This document shows positions 17,399-26,596 of a stretch of 64,000 nt of DNA, piece by piece (position 1 is the stretch's first letter; every line of letters starts with the position of its first letter). Position numbers and translations under genes: made by a program. Location of the stretch: positions 5,476,501 through 5,540,500 of the forward strand of contig NZ_JAPJZK010000001.1 in NCBI RefSeq assembly GCF_026309355.1, given 5' to 3'. The notes under the pieces are model-generated. The model searched no databases. It worked only from the letters and a program-made list of their open reading frames with translations, and was not told where the DNA came from. The stretch comes from Spartinivicinus marinus (lineage in GTDB: Bacteria > Pseudomonadota > Gammaproteobacteria > Pseudomonadales > Zooshikellaceae).

Positions 17399-19177
17399 CT
17401 AAATTCCTTGGGTTTGAAGCCAGAGTTCAAGCAGGCCCATTTGCCACAGCTTAGAACCATTTAATGGTGATAAATGGTTTTTAGGGTTGCTTAACAAAGT
17501 ATCAATATACGCTTGGTTATAGAGTTTTCGCTGCTTTGCTGTGTGGCTAGTCAATGCAGCAGCAACCCACTTTAAGGTTGGCCCTTGTAAATACTTTAGA
17601 GCAGGAACGGGAAAATAGCCCTTAGGGCGATCAATGACTTTATCAGTGACAAACTGTCTGGCGACGGATTTCAGTATCCACTTACCATCGTTGGCCTTTA
17701 CTTTAACGGCGGTGGGCAAGGTTGCACTAAACTCAACCAGCTCATGATCTAGAAAAGGTACTCTTGCCTCTAAGCCATGGGCCATTGTCATGTTGTCTAC
17801 GCGTTTTACTGGGTCTTCAATCAGCATTACGGTTGTATCAAGACGTAATGCCTTAGTAATTGGGTCATTAGCTCCTGGTTGTGAAAAATGCCCAGCAACA
17901 AACTCACTGGCATAGTCTTGAGTTACCCAGTCAGTTTGAAAAATTTGTTGATATTCAGAGTAATTGCGATCAAAAAAATGTTGCTTATACGTTTGGACAG
18001 GCGTATTTGATGTTAATAAAGGTGGGTACCAGTGATATCCACCAAACACCTCGTCAGCTCCTTGACCACTTTGAACGGCCTTACAGTGTTTACTGACTTC
18101 GGCGGCTAATAAATAAAAGGCAATACAGTCATGGCTCATCATCGGTTCGGACATTGATGCGATAGCACTGGGTAAGTTGTCCATGAGCTGGGTAGGAGAG
18201 ACAAATAACTTATGGTGGTCAGTTGCAAATTGTTCGGCAATTAGGTCAGAGTATGTAAATTCGTCGCCTGCTTCATCTTCAACGGTATCAAAGCCAATAG
18301 AAAATGTTTGAATCGGTGTTGATTTTACTTCAGTCAGTAGTCCGACTAGTAAGCTAGAGTCAACACCACCGGATAATAGTACGCCAACATCAACTGCAGC
18401 GACATTTCTGCGCTTTACGGCTGTTAATAGTTGCTCTGTTAATTGGCTTTGCCACTCTGCCAAGGTATCAGCATTAATGGGCTTTGAAATAGAATCATAA
18501 GTTAATTGCCAATATTGATGCTTAGTTAGCTGGCCATCACCATCAAGCCACTGATAATGACCAGGCTCCAGTTTATGAATATTGCTAAATATAGTATCAG
18601 GTGCTGGTACTACAGAATGGAAGTGCATATAAAAATGTAACGCTTTTGGATTTAACTGTTTGCTGATAGTGGGGGCTGTTAATAACGCGGGTAATGTCGA
18701 GGCAAATAAGCAAGCATTGGGTTGGAGTGAGTAATAAAGTGGTTTAATCCCCAAGCGATCACGGGCCATAAATAATTTATTTTGATCTCGAAGCCAAATA
18801 ACAAAAGCAAACATACCATTAAATCGTTGTAAACACTCAGGGCCCCATGCATGGAATGCTTTTAATACGACTTCTGTATCACCTGAGGAGTAAAACTGAT
18901 ACCCCAATTGCTCAAGTTGCTGACGAATTTCTGGGTAATTATAAATAGCACCATTAAATACTAAGGTTAAGCCCAGTTGGTAGTCATGCATAGGTTGGGC
19001 CGATGCGGCACTTAAATCCATAATTTTTAATCGAGTATGTCCAAGCCCTATATTATCTTGGATAAATAACCCGGAGTGATCAGGCCCGCGTGATGTCTGT
19101 CGGGCATTCATTTTTTGTAATGTTTTAATGGATGGTGATGTTTGGTCGAAGCGAAACTCTCCACAAATGCCGCACAT
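17399..19177 (-). CDS. asnO: N-acetylglutaminylglutamine amidotransferase (asparagine synthase-like)
   Basis: A 592-residue class II glutamine amidotransferase of the asparagine synthase type. The start MCGICGEF places the nucleophile Cys at position 2, so I choose ATG 19177 (ribosome-binding site AAAAGG, 6 nt spacing) over an upstream in-frame ATG at 19207 that would bury the cysteine. The synthetase half begins near residue 245 with the PP-loop VLLSGGVDSSLL, followed by SGQGADEVFGGY. The protein amidates N-acetylglutaminylglutamine to give NAGGN. It is first in the three-gene osmolyte operon; the promoter must lie in the 460-bp gap upstream. Confidence 0.94.
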   Translation of the reverse strand: MCGICGEFRFDQTSPSIKTLQKMNARQTSRGPDHSGLFIQDNIGLGHTRLKIMDLSAASAQPMHDYQLGLTLVFNGAIYNYPEIRQQLEQLGYQFYSSGDTEVVLKAFHAWGPECLQRFNGMFAFVIWLRDQNKLFMARDRLGIKPLYYSLQPNACLFASTLPALLTAPTISKQLNPKALHFYMHFHSVVPAPDTIFSNIHKLEPGHYQWLDGDGQLTKHQYWQLTYDSISKPINADTLAEWQSQLTEQLLTAVKRRNVAAVDVGVLLSGGVDSSLLVGLLTEVKSTPIQTFSIGFDTVEDEAGDEFTYSDLIAEQFATDHHKLFVSPTQLMDNLPSAIASMSEPMMSHDCIAFYLLAAEVSKHCKAVQSGQGADEVFGGYHWYPPLLTSNTPVQTYKQHFFDRNYSEYQQIFQTDWVTQDYASEFVAGHFSQPGANDPITKALRLDTTVMLIEDPVKRVDNMTMAHGLEARVPFLDHELVEFSATLPTAVKVKANDGKWILKSVARQFVTDKVIDRPKGYFPVPALKYLQGPTLKWVAAALTSHTAKQRKLYNQAYIDTLLSNPKNHLSPLNGSKLWQMGLLELWLQTQGI

Positions 19178-19637
19178 AATTAACCTTTTGATTGGTAAGT
19201 AATCCAAAAAAAGATAGCAGATAATTGTTTAGAGTTCAAATTAAATTTGCGAAGGTATTCCGTTACTTTAAAGGCTAAATATCAAAAAAACTAATTAGTA
19301 TTGAATTAATGTGAGTTCTAATCATATTCTTAACGAGAAAGGAATCATATGATGAGACTTTAATTATTCAGTCCCACTTGGTCATACACTTGATGTAAAA
19401 AATATAGCAGTTAAAAAATGAAATAGTGGCGATTTATTATTTGGTATAGTTTTTACCTTTAAAATAGTTATTTTTATGGGTGACTAACATCTGCTTGGTA
19501 ACATATAAGGTGTAATGGTTAGCTGTCATGTGCATGCTATAGTGATTGTCAGTAAATAGCCAATGACACTATTGCTACCATTCTGTTAAATGGTGGCTAT
19601 ACTTGAGAGAAACTTGCCAACTCGACTCGAGAGTATT
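19178..19637. other. Intergenic region between asnO and the Cache-like gene
   Basis: About 460 bp, AT-rich and without coding potential. It should carry the promoter of the NAGGN operon (minus strand) and that of the gene at 19638. I see no repeat or strong hairpin in it. Confidence 0.5.
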
Positions 19638-20228
19638 ATGAAAAAGCTCATTGTTTCGATTGTTTTATTAGTAATCATTGTTGGTGGTGGCGGTGGTGCT
19701 TATTGGTACTTTTTTGCAAGTACTGAAGCCAAGTTAAAGCAACATTATCAATCCATTCAAAATAAATGGTTAGCAGATAAAGCGCTGATCGATGCAATTA
19801 TTGAGTCCAATAGCAAGGCGGCTGATTGGGATGAGGCTAAAATTAAAGTACTTGATGATAAATGGCGATTAGAAAAAATCAGTGGGAAGTATGAACTGAT
19901 TAATGACGTTGTTAATGGTCGAGCGTCGGGGTTTGTGCGAGAGGTTCAGGAAAATAGTAATGGATTGTATAAAGAAGTGATTGTCATGAATAATAAAGGG
20001 ACTAATGTGGGTGTAAGTGATATTACATCCGATTATTGGCAAGGAGATGAGGCTAAGTGGCAAGAGACTTACTTAAAAGGAAATGGAGCTATTCATATTG
20101 CCGAAACAGAGTTTGATAAATCAACCCTCACTTATACCACTCAACTCAGTTTTACAGTAACCAATCCAGCGGATCAAAAACCAATTGGAGCAATCACGCT
20201 GGGAGTGGCGCTTGATAAGCTAAAATGA
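19638..20228 (+). CDS. Membrane-anchored protein with a Cache/PDC-like sensor fold
   Basis: A 196-residue protein with one N-terminal transmembrane helix (MKKLIVSIVLLVIIVGGGGG, then AYWYFFAS) and a periplasmic domain. The segment DYWQGDEAKWQETY, followed by ETEFDKSTLTYTTQLSFTV and a closing PIGAITLGVALDKL strand, resembles the membrane-proximal part of PDC/Cache ligand-binding domains. These usually belong to chemoreceptors and kinases, but here no signalling domain follows. The frame opens 48 nt earlier, but ATG 19638 starts exactly before the anchor and has a GAGAG ribosome-binding site. It may bind a small ligand and partner a separate signalling protein. The function is not established. 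Confidence 0.6.
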   Translation: MKKLIVSIVLLVIIVGGGGGAYWYFFASTEAKLKQHYQSIQNKWLADKALIDAIIESNSKAADWDEAKIKVLDDKWRLEKISGKYELINDVVNGRASGFVREVQENSNGLYKEVIVMNNKGTNVGVSDITSDYWQGDEAKWQETYLKGNGAIHIAETEFDKSTLTYTTQLSFTVTNPADQKPIGAITLGVALDKLK

Positions 20229-20243
20229 TAACACCGTTTTGGA

Positions 20244-20289
20244 CTAACACTGATACACTGCATCAAAAGAGGTACCAGTGTTAGCTTTT
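20244..20289. terminator. Bidirectional hairpin between convergent genes
   Basis: CTAACACTG (20244-20252) pairs with CAGTGTTAG (20276-20284), followed by CTTTTA. It lies between the Cache-like gene and the converging 951-residue gene. The loop is long (23 nt), so efficiency is uncertain. Confidence 0.5.
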
Positions 20290-20290
20290 A

Positions 20291-23146
20291 TTAAGCGCTA
20301 GCGTTATTTGCTGAAGACAGTTCTGCAATTAAATCGGCTAATTTTACTTGCTCAGAAACGCCATGCACAATTGGCCGAAGTACATTATCTCTGAGTACCT
20401 GCTTACCAACATGACGTATAGTTTCTTCGAATACATGCCGATTATCTTTGCCTAACCACTGTTTAGCATCATTAGCTAATTGTTCAGTAAATAGTATTTG
20501 GCAGGTTTTATGAAGATAACTTGCTTCGGGGGTATCTGGTTTTAATTCAGTTAAGTCCTGCAAAAAACGCTCACGATTAAATACATAGACGCTAGTGTCT
20601 TTTTTACCCCAATTCATCGGTATAGACAGGGTGTTAGATAGCAGCTTGGGATGAGCAATGGGCTTAATTAATTGTTTAACCAAGCGACCTAAGTTGATTA
20701 CAGGTGCAACTGGATTAGGGATTTGCCATGGACGTTTGGATTTATTAGCAGTAATTTTCTTGATATAAGGACCATGTTCGAGTTTTGGTTCTTTAAACAG
20801 CGGATAGCCGTTCTTGTTAACCAAACGTTTGACAATTCGCCGTTCAAACTCTTTAAGAAACCCTTGTTGCTCAGCAAACTGAAATAGCTGCTTGATTTGA
20901 CCCGCTGCAGTATCAGATCGCTCTGCTACCCAAGGTACTTTTTGTAGCTGCTGAATATGTTGGCTAATAAATGCTGAAAAGGCGGTATTAGGCCCTTGTT
21001 GTTGTAACAGTGATTTTGCTTGATTAATAATATTGACTGTATTTTGGCTATCTGCTTTAACATTGTCTAGTGCCTCTCTGTACAATTGACGGTAATGACC
21101 AGAGTGCTCGGTGTCGTATTTTTGATAAGGTTTACCCGCCTTTGCCAATATTTCAAATGCATCTGCTTTGGGGTTGTTAATAATGGTTTGATAAATATTA
21201 AGCCATACTTTAGGGGTAGCTTGTTCCTGACTGAATTGGTATAGATCCTGGATGCGTTGTTGAATAATATCCAGTGGTTTGGCATCGGGATCGGTTTGTT
21301 GGCTAATGGCTTCTTCTGCGGCAGACTTTTTTTCCGATACATTAAATATTTTGTTGGAATATTGAGCTGCTGCCTGGCTCATCGCAACGCCACCAATAGT
21401 CGCCCCGACACCTGCATACAACACACTGCTCACACCCACTCCAAATGGTCCACCTAGAATCATGCCTAATTGACCTAGCGTAAGCACACTGTTACCCAGG
21501 GTTTCTGCAACGGTGACATTCCGTTGATGACGATAAAACTGGTCAATCATCGCCTTGACCTTAGTTAATTCTGGGCTATTTGGTTTTTCTAGTGCTTGCG
21601 TGGTATTAATTTGATCTAACCATTCATTAAGCGATTTGATTTCATGAATGCCTAATCCGGCTTTGGTTAGCCCTGCAATAACCATTTGTGCTTGGCCAAT
21701 GACATTAAAGGTATCACCCATCTGACTGAGAATGCTGCTAAAGGACTGAGCAGCCTCGCCGACTAATAATTCGCTGGTGGCGCGCGCTTCAAACGACACC
21801 ATTCCCCAATACATACCACTTAAGCCTGATTCGGTAAAGGCGGCAGCAATGTGTGTATCAGCAAATTTTGCCAGTTTATCATCTTGATTGGCTTTATAAT
21901 CCGCCAGTTGTTGGATAAGAGCATGACAGTCCGGCGAAGTAGGATCAAACAGCTGGCTGCTTGATAATTTAGTCAGCAACTGTTGTAGCTCTGGTGAGGT
22001 TTGTTTATCGGTTAATTGTTCATTGACTTGTTGATTATGATCAGCCAGCTGAGTTTTTAACGCATTCAGTTGGTTAATTGTGTCTTTTAACTGAGCTTGA
22101 TCGCCATTATTTTTTGCGCTTAATAAGGGGCCAACACAGGCTAATAGATTAGTTTTAAACCCATTATGTTGGTTTAGTAGGTTAAGTAACTGCTGTTGTG
22201 TATCATCATTGTCAGTGGAGTTGAGTAACTGTTCTTTTATCGCCAATTCTTGGGTGACGAGGCTACGAACTTCATTTTTTAATGCTTGTTGAGATTCAAT
22301 CAGCTCCTGATACTCTTCACGTGCTTCGTTATATTCGTCATTAGCACCTTGCCAGCCTTTATGCACCACACCTATAAAAGCTGGGTAAAGCGCTGTACTT
22401 TGTACTGCCAGCACTAACGAGCGAGGCAGGCCAGAGTTTTCTAGACTGACGGCCAAATCATCACCACCATCAATCACTAATACTGGGCCAGTGTCCATTT
22501 TAGTGATTGAAGTGACATTATGAATATCTCGACCACGTATAAACCTTTCTGCTGCCGCCATATGCTTGGCAGTACGACGTAAGTAGCCTTGTTCTAAAGC
22601 CTGCGTCATGTCATCAAGTGACTTAAAACGGAAGGTTTGCTCAAGCTTATCGCCAGTGGCTTTCCAGGGGTATTTTGTATTTGCTGAGCGACTGATTTCA
22701 ACGCCCCATTGTTTTTCTATAGTTTTGGCTTGATCAAGCTCTTTTGGGTAGTTTTCTTCTAGAAATATTTCTAACTCTTTACTGGTTTCAAATGTTCTGG
22801 GCTTTGTATATAAATCACTGGCTAATTTCCAGCAATAGGTGCCTGGCCGATTAATTTTAATCTCATGCTGACCCGTGAGCTGAAAAATTTGCTGATTGCC
22901 TGGTGATATTTCATTGAGTTTATCTTTCAGTGCTAACTGTAGTGTAATCGGGGCAGGGTTAGCTTCAGCCAGCTGCACAGTATGTCCACCAATATCACCT
23001 TGTATAAGTGGTGGAGCAGTGGCTTGAGATAAGGATGGGTTGTTAAGTGTGCTGGGTTGAGTCGCGTTTACTGCTGTAGCTGGCATGGTCAGCAAATACC
23101 CCATTAGTTGTCGTATAAATAGGTGAGTTGGTAACAAATACACCAT
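20291..23146 (-). CDS. Large coiled-coil protein with a central glycine-rich hydrophobic segment, unknown function
   Basis: 951 residues that I do not recognise. From the N-terminus: a possible hydrophobic leader (residues 1-20), a Ser/Thr/Pro/Asn-rich stretch, a mixed domain to about 250, long charged coiled-coil segments (about 270-350 and 360-450; many Gln, Leu and Lys), then an Ala/Gly-rich hydrophobic pair at about 540-600 (LGQLGMILGGPFGVGVSSVL, then AGVGATIGGVAM) that could form a membrane hairpin. A basic helical C-terminal half follows. Three in-frame ATGs (23146, 23104, 23086) are possible; none has a strong ribosome-binding site, and the last would remove the hydrophobic leader. The coil-hairpin-coil layout recalls secreted translocators or effectors, but that is only a resemblance. 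The gene stands alone. Confidence 0.6.
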   Translation of the reverse strand: MVYLLPTHLFIRQLMGYLLTMPATAVNATQPSTLNNPSLSQATAPPLIQGDIGGHTVQLAEANPAPITLQLALKDKLNEISPGNQQIFQLTGQHEIKINRPGTYCWKLASDLYTKPRTFETSKELEIFLEENYPKELDQAKTIEKQWGVEISRSANTKYPWKATGDKLEQTFRFKSLDDMTQALEQGYLRRTAKHMAAAERFIRGRDIHNVTSITKMDTGPVLVIDGGDDLAVSLENSGLPRSLVLAVQSTALYPAFIGVVHKGWQGANDEYNEAREEYQELIESQQALKNEVRSLVTQELAIKEQLLNSTDNDDTQQQLLNLLNQHNGFKTNLLACVGPLLSAKNNGDQAQLKDTINQLNALKTQLADHNQQVNEQLTDKQTSPELQQLLTKLSSSQLFDPTSPDCHALIQQLADYKANQDDKLAKFADTHIAAAFTESGLSGMYWGMVSFEARATSELLVGEAAQSFSSILSQMGDTFNVIGQAQMVIAGLTKAGLGIHEIKSLNEWLDQINTTQALEKPNSPELTKVKAMIDQFYRHQRNVTVAETLGNSVLTLGQLGMILGGPFGVGVSSVLYAGVGATIGGVAMSQAAAQYSNKIFNVSEKKSAAEEAISQQTDPDAKPLDIIQQRIQDLYQFSQEQATPKVWLNIYQTIINNPKADAFEILAKAGKPYQKYDTEHSGHYRQLYREALDNVKADSQNTVNIINQAKSLLQQQGPNTAFSAFISQHIQQLQKVPWVAERSDTAAGQIKQLFQFAEQQGFLKEFERRIVKRLVNKNGYPLFKEPKLEHGPYIKKITANKSKRPWQIPNPVAPVINLGRLVKQLIKPIAHPKLLSNTLSIPMNWGKKDTSVYVFNRERFLQDLTELKPDTPEASYLHKTCQILFTEQLANDAKQWLGKDNRHVFEETIRHVGKQVLRDNVLRPIVHGVSEQVKLADLIAELSSANNASA

Positions 23147-23326
23147 AAAATAAGCCGACTAAATGAGAAAGTATGCTAAAAACGGTCGAGAATTATTATC
23201 ATTTGCAATAGTGAGGTAGGCATTATGCTATTCAGGGCACTGCTACACTGTCTGATGAGACAATAGGCTATGACTGTAAGTCTGGTGTCATAAAAGGGGG
23301 TAGGAATAAAATACGTTGGAGAAGGT

Positions 23327-23494
23327 ATGCGTAAGTGGCAATGTGTTATTTGCGGCTTTATTTATGATGAAGCCTTAGGTTTACCTGAAGAGGGGATACC
23401 AGCAGGTACTCAGTGGGAGGATATTCCGGAGGATTGGCTTTGCCCTGATTGTGGCGCAGCCAAGGCTGATTTTGAGATGATAGAGCTGGCTTAG
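23327..23494 (+). CDS. Rubredoxin
   Basis: A 55-residue protein starting [15 protein letters not shown], with a second iron-binding loop [14 protein letters not shown]. Two C-x-x-C-G knuckles coordinate one iron, and the middle segment [20 protein letters not shown] is the standard rubredoxin linker. Rubredoxins carry single electrons in the cytoplasm, for example to alkane hydroxylases or rubredoxin-oxygen oxidoreductases. The ribosome-binding site GAAGG (23321-23325) precedes ATG 23327 closely. No reductase or hydroxylase is adjacent. The identification is secure from sequence. Confidence 0.95.
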   Translation: MRKWQCVICGFIYDEALGLPEEGIPAGTQWEDIPEDWLCPDCGAAKADFEMIELA

Positions 23495-23560
23495 TGTAAA
23501 TAAACCTGCATTGTGAATGTATATGACTTGATGTTTATACCGAAAAATGACTCATAAAAA

Positions 23561-23814
23561 CTAATTGTGTAAACGGCTTTTATATTTTTTCAAACCGCGG
23601 TTAAACGCTTCCAATAACCGTTGGCTATCTTTATGCCTTTTTGTTAACAATAAATGAAGTGGTTGTTCTGTTAGTGGTGTTGGATGGTGGGTAAATCTAG
23701 CAGCGTTTTTAGTGGATAAAACTTGCTTTAACAGATAATACCCGCTTTCTTTTTCTCGGCACTAATACAGTAAGTAGATAATAGTATGAGTAGAGAAGTT
23801 AAAAGCTGATTCAT
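23561..23814 (-). pseudogene. Remnant of a family 3 solute-binding protein: signal peptide joined to the C-terminus
   Basis: On the minus strand, ATG at 23814 begins a clear signal peptide (MNQLLTSLLILLSTYCISA) that soon reaches a stop in its own frame. In another frame the DNA then reads a typical C-terminal piece of a family 3 periplasmic solute-binding protein (GYYLLKQVLST, LTEQPLHLLLTKRHKDSQ, then RLLEAFNRGLKKYKSR) ending with the stop at 23561-23563. About 200 central codons are missing. The gene has therefore suffered an internal deletion plus a frameshift and is dead. The same keep-both-ends pattern is seen in the TctC-like gene at 47076. Confidence 0.7.
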
Positions 23815-24005
23815 GAGTTGCGCTTTTCTCACTTAGACTTGTCTAAAAGACTAATTTTAATATAGTCAAAGTGAGTGGGATTGAAGTGGTTAGCTTGATA
23901 AAGATAAAGATATCCAAATAAACCAAGTATTAGATGGCCAGGATAATATTTATATTATCAGTGAACCAAGCTTGTTTTATACGTTCTCGAAGGTGCATTA
24001 AATAG

Positions 24006-24053
24006 AAAAAGCTAACGGATATAGGATAACAGGGGATTCGGTAGCTAAGGGCA
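24006..24053 (+). repeat. Diverged copy of the start of the 14332-14495 repeat
   Basis: AAAAAGCTAACGGATATAGG and the bases after it match 14337-14384 at most positions, including the shared GTAGCTAAGG. Only this first part is recognisable; the terminal GTTGC is missing here. It lies in the gap before the queF stop. Confidence 0.6.
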
Positions 24054-24102
24054 AATCATGCACTAGCAGACTTGCCCTTCAAGCGTGGAGTAAATGAAAA
24101 CT

Positions 24103-24930
24103 CTACTGTCGCAGCATCCGCTCGTTCGCAGATGGTGCACTTTCAAAATTACTGCGGAAGGGGTTGATGTCTAGGCCACCACGGCGGGTATAACGGGCAT
24201 ATACAGTCAGTTTTTCGGGTTGGCAATAGTGTTGAATATCGGTAAAAATCCGCTCGACACATTGCTCATGAAATTCATTGTGTTGGCGGAAAGAAATAAT
24301 ATATTTTAACAAGGCGGCTCGATTAATTTTAGCCCCAGCATATTTTACCATTACACTGCCCCAATCTGGTTGGCCAGTCACCAAACAGTTGGACTTTAAT
24401 AAATGAGAGTGTAAGGTTTCTTCAACCGGCTGTTGAGGGTCGGCAGCACCGGTTAATAAGGTTGAGTCAATTTCATAGCATTCGGTAGTGATGTCTTCTT
24501 CATCAATACATTCGCCAGGTAAATTGCCAATGGTGGCATTATGCTGGTGCCATAAATTCACTTTGACTTCACCGTTAGCAATGAGGCTTAAATCTTTGAT
24601 AAGCGTGGCCTGAACGGTTTCAATATTGTCAAAATGAGTTTGATTAAAACTGTTTAAATACAGTTTGAATGATTTTGACTCAATAATATTGGTCGTTGTT
24701 GCATCAACAAAAGCTTCACCAACGGCGATGGCAGGTTTGCCAGAAGGGGTGAGCCAGGATAATTCATATAAATTCCATACATCTACCCCTGAAAAAGGCA
24801 GGTTTTCTGGGTAAAGACCAATAGGCTCCCGGTTGAGACTGCGGGGCACACCTTCCAGTAATTCAGGGTTATAGCTGAATTCGTATTTAACTGACTTCCC
24901 TAAGGGTGTGTTGTCTAGTGGTGTATTCAT
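24103..24930 (-). CDS. queF: NADPH-dependent 7-cyano-7-deazaguanine (preQ0) reductase, long form
   Basis: A 275-residue two-domain (E. coli-type) QueF. The C-terminal half has the thioimide-forming Cys182 in [14 protein letters not shown], with the catalytic Asp seven residues later (Asp189); [13 protein letters not shown] carries the substrate-binding Glu. The N-terminal half holds the NADPH-binding motif [12 protein letters not shown]. The enzyme reduces preQ0 to preQ1, a late step of tRNA queuosine synthesis. The ribosome-binding site AAGGA precedes the ATG by 5 nt. It overlaps the yhhQ-like gene by 44 nt and is the last gene of that operon. Confidence 0.95.
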   Translation of the reverse strand: MNTPLDNTPLGKSVKYEFSYNPELLEGVPRSLNREPIGLYPENLPFSGVDVWNLYELSWLTPSGKPAIAVGEAFVDATTTNIIESKSFKLYLNSFNQTHFDNIETVQATLIKDLSLIANGEVKVNLWHQHNATIGNLPGECIDEEDITTECYEIDSTLLTGAADPQQPVEETLHSHLLKSNCLVTGQPDWGSVMVKYAGAKINRAALLKYIISFRQHNEFHEQCVERIFTDIQHYCQPEKLTVYARYTRRGGLDINPFRSNFESAPSANERMLRQ

Positions 24931-25828
24931 TCTGATCCTTTAGTTTACTGTCTTCAGTTACAATGAATTGTTTCATCAATGCATGGGCAGCATAAGTCAT
25001 GGGAACGCTGATTAAGGCATATATTGACTTCACGATGATTTGTGAGGTGATCATAATTAGCACAATCTCTGGCCCAAGAATGTGCCAGAAAGCGATAGTA
25101 CAAAATAACAAGCTATCAATGATGGTGCTCGGCAGTGTACTTCCCAATACCCGTAAGTATAACCAGCGGCTGTTGGTAAGACTACGGATTTTTGACAGGA
25201 TCACTGCATTCAGGTTCTCACTAACTAAGTAAGCGATCATGGAGGCAAAAAACACACTAAGTAACTCAGTGCCGATCAGGTTAAAGCTATCATCTAGTTG
25301 CCAATGGTTGATGGGGGCGATTTGTAAGGCTGCAAAAATGACGGCACAAAAGAAGATATTAGATAAAAAAGCAATTTGAATACCTTTACGCGCCATCCGC
25401 AGGCCGTAAAATTCATTAATCACATCATTAATAATATAGGTAATAGGATAAAACAGTAGGGCGATAGGAATAACCAGTTCAGTACCTAGTAAGTTAATAG
25501 GTTTAAGGCCTGAAAAGTTACTGCTGATCAGGATAGCACTTAAAATGCTGATCATGATCGCATAAGCGGTCCAAGAGCGCTCGCTGCGTTCTTTTTTATC
25601 AAATAAAATCGAGGTGTTGGTTTTTTTGTAGTAATGCATGCAGATGAGTTTGAAGTCTCGCTCTGACACACTGTCCATCATTTCATCAGTAAAAAATAGC
25701 TCAATAGGAATAGCTAAGCGTTTACCTATGCCTGTTACAGTGAGAATTACCTTACCTTCAATACTGTCAAACCCATGTAAAGCATATTTATGAGCAGTTT
25801 TATCCTCGTCACGAATACCTTTCTTCAA
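24887..25828 (-). CDS. yhhQ: Queuosine precursor transporter (YhhQ/VUT family) with an N-terminal extension
   Basis: A multi-spanning membrane protein of the queuosine precursor (preQ0/preQ1) transporter family. Recognisable parts are [33 protein letters not shown] and [20 protein letters not shown]. About 80 extra residues precede the first membrane helix and read [16 protein letters not shown], with no resemblance I can name. I choose TTG at 25828 because AAGGAG lies 6 nt upstream. The only upstream ATG (25882) would lack this site and overlap the regulator gene by 74 nt. The TTG gives a 20-nt overlap, so translation is probably coupled. The neighbour queF supports the role. Confidence 0.85.
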   Translation of the reverse strand: MKKGIRDEDKTAHKYALHGFDSIEGKVILTVTGIGKRLAIPIELFFTDEMMDSVSERDFKLICMHYYKKTNTSILFDKKERSERSWTAYAIMISILSAILISSNFSGLKPINLLGTELVIPIALLFYPITYIINDVINEFYGLRMARKGIQIAFLSNIFFCAVIFAALQIAPINHWQLDDSFNLIGTELLSVFFASMIAYLVSENLNAVILSKIRSLTNSRWLYLRVLGSTLPSTIIDSLLFCTIAFWHILGPEIVLIMITSQIIVKSIYALISVPMTYAAHALMKQFIVTEDSKLKDQNEYTTRQHTLREVS

Positions 25829-26447
25829 TGAGCACTCCTTGGATGCTGTAGGTTTTTGAGTAAAGCATGGTGTTATTTGCATCGCTAAGCGATTGCAGAT
25901 AAATCAGCCCATCAGAAAAATTTTTACATTTAACTAGCGTGGGTTGTGGCTTATCCGTCATAGCTAGCACAATATTGTCTTGTTCAGGGGCGCGGTTACC
26001 ACTAAAAATCAGGGTGACCCCAGGGTTAAAATAAGGCAGGTAATCTTTAGAGTCGACTGTTAAGGCAAAGCCTTGGCCAACTTTTCGTGAGGCACAAGTG
26101 GTGGGGCGGTGCTGATACCAGTAACCAATAGGAAAGCGCTTAAAATGAGTAATATCTTGCCACTCCAGCACTGGAACTGCATAAAGTGCTTTACCTTCTA
26201 TATATTCTATTTCGTTGCTATGGTGTTTTTTTTGGCTTAAGTTGACTTCTGTGAGTTCCCATACTTCAACACCAAAAAAATCAGATAGAATACTAACCGT
26301 TGACTTCTTTGTGCTGGTAACATCACCATTAACAAGTTGGTAGATGGTGGTTTGTTTTACCCCGGTTTGTTGTTGAATATCTTGTTCTGATAAACCATTT
26401 TCTTTTAGTAAAAACTTTATATTTTGTGCAAGCGTTGTTTTCGTCAT
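25809..26447 (-). CDS. XRE-type regulator with a LexA-like S24 C-terminal domain
   Basis: A 212-residue protein. The N-terminal helix-turn-helix LSEQDIQQQTGVKQTTIYQL lies at about residues 20-39; the C-terminal part resembles the S24/LexA peptidase fold. A Ser in TVDSKDYLPYFNPG and a Lys in PTLVKC occupy the places of the LexA Ser-Lys dyad, but the usual G-D-S-M pattern is altered. I take the ATG at 26447 because it begins right before the DNA-binding domain; the open frame reaches 26489. It is the first gene of an operon with the preQ0 transporter and queF, so it may sense queuosine precursors or control their uptake. This is inference from position. Confidence 0.75.
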   Translation of the reverse strand: MTKTTLAQNIKFLLKENGLSEQDIQQQTGVKQTTIYQLVNGDVTSTKKSTVSILSDFFGVEVWELTEVNLSQKKHHSNEIEYIEGKALYAVPVLEWQDITHFKRFPIGYWYQHRPTTCASRKVGQGFALTVDSKDYLPYFNPGVTLIFSGNRAPEQDNIVLAMTDKPQPTLVKCKNFSDGLIYLQSLSDANNTMLYSKTYSIQGVLIEERYS

Positions 26448-26596
26448 GGCGATTTTTTGAACACTGCCATCCTTGTTTAATAAGCACAAAAATACTACCT
26501 TGTTTGTTAAAAAAAAACTAGTTAAATTGCCTCATGCTGCACTAGTTGTATATTATACAAATGTCTATACGTAACCTTGTGTATATTACTACAGGG

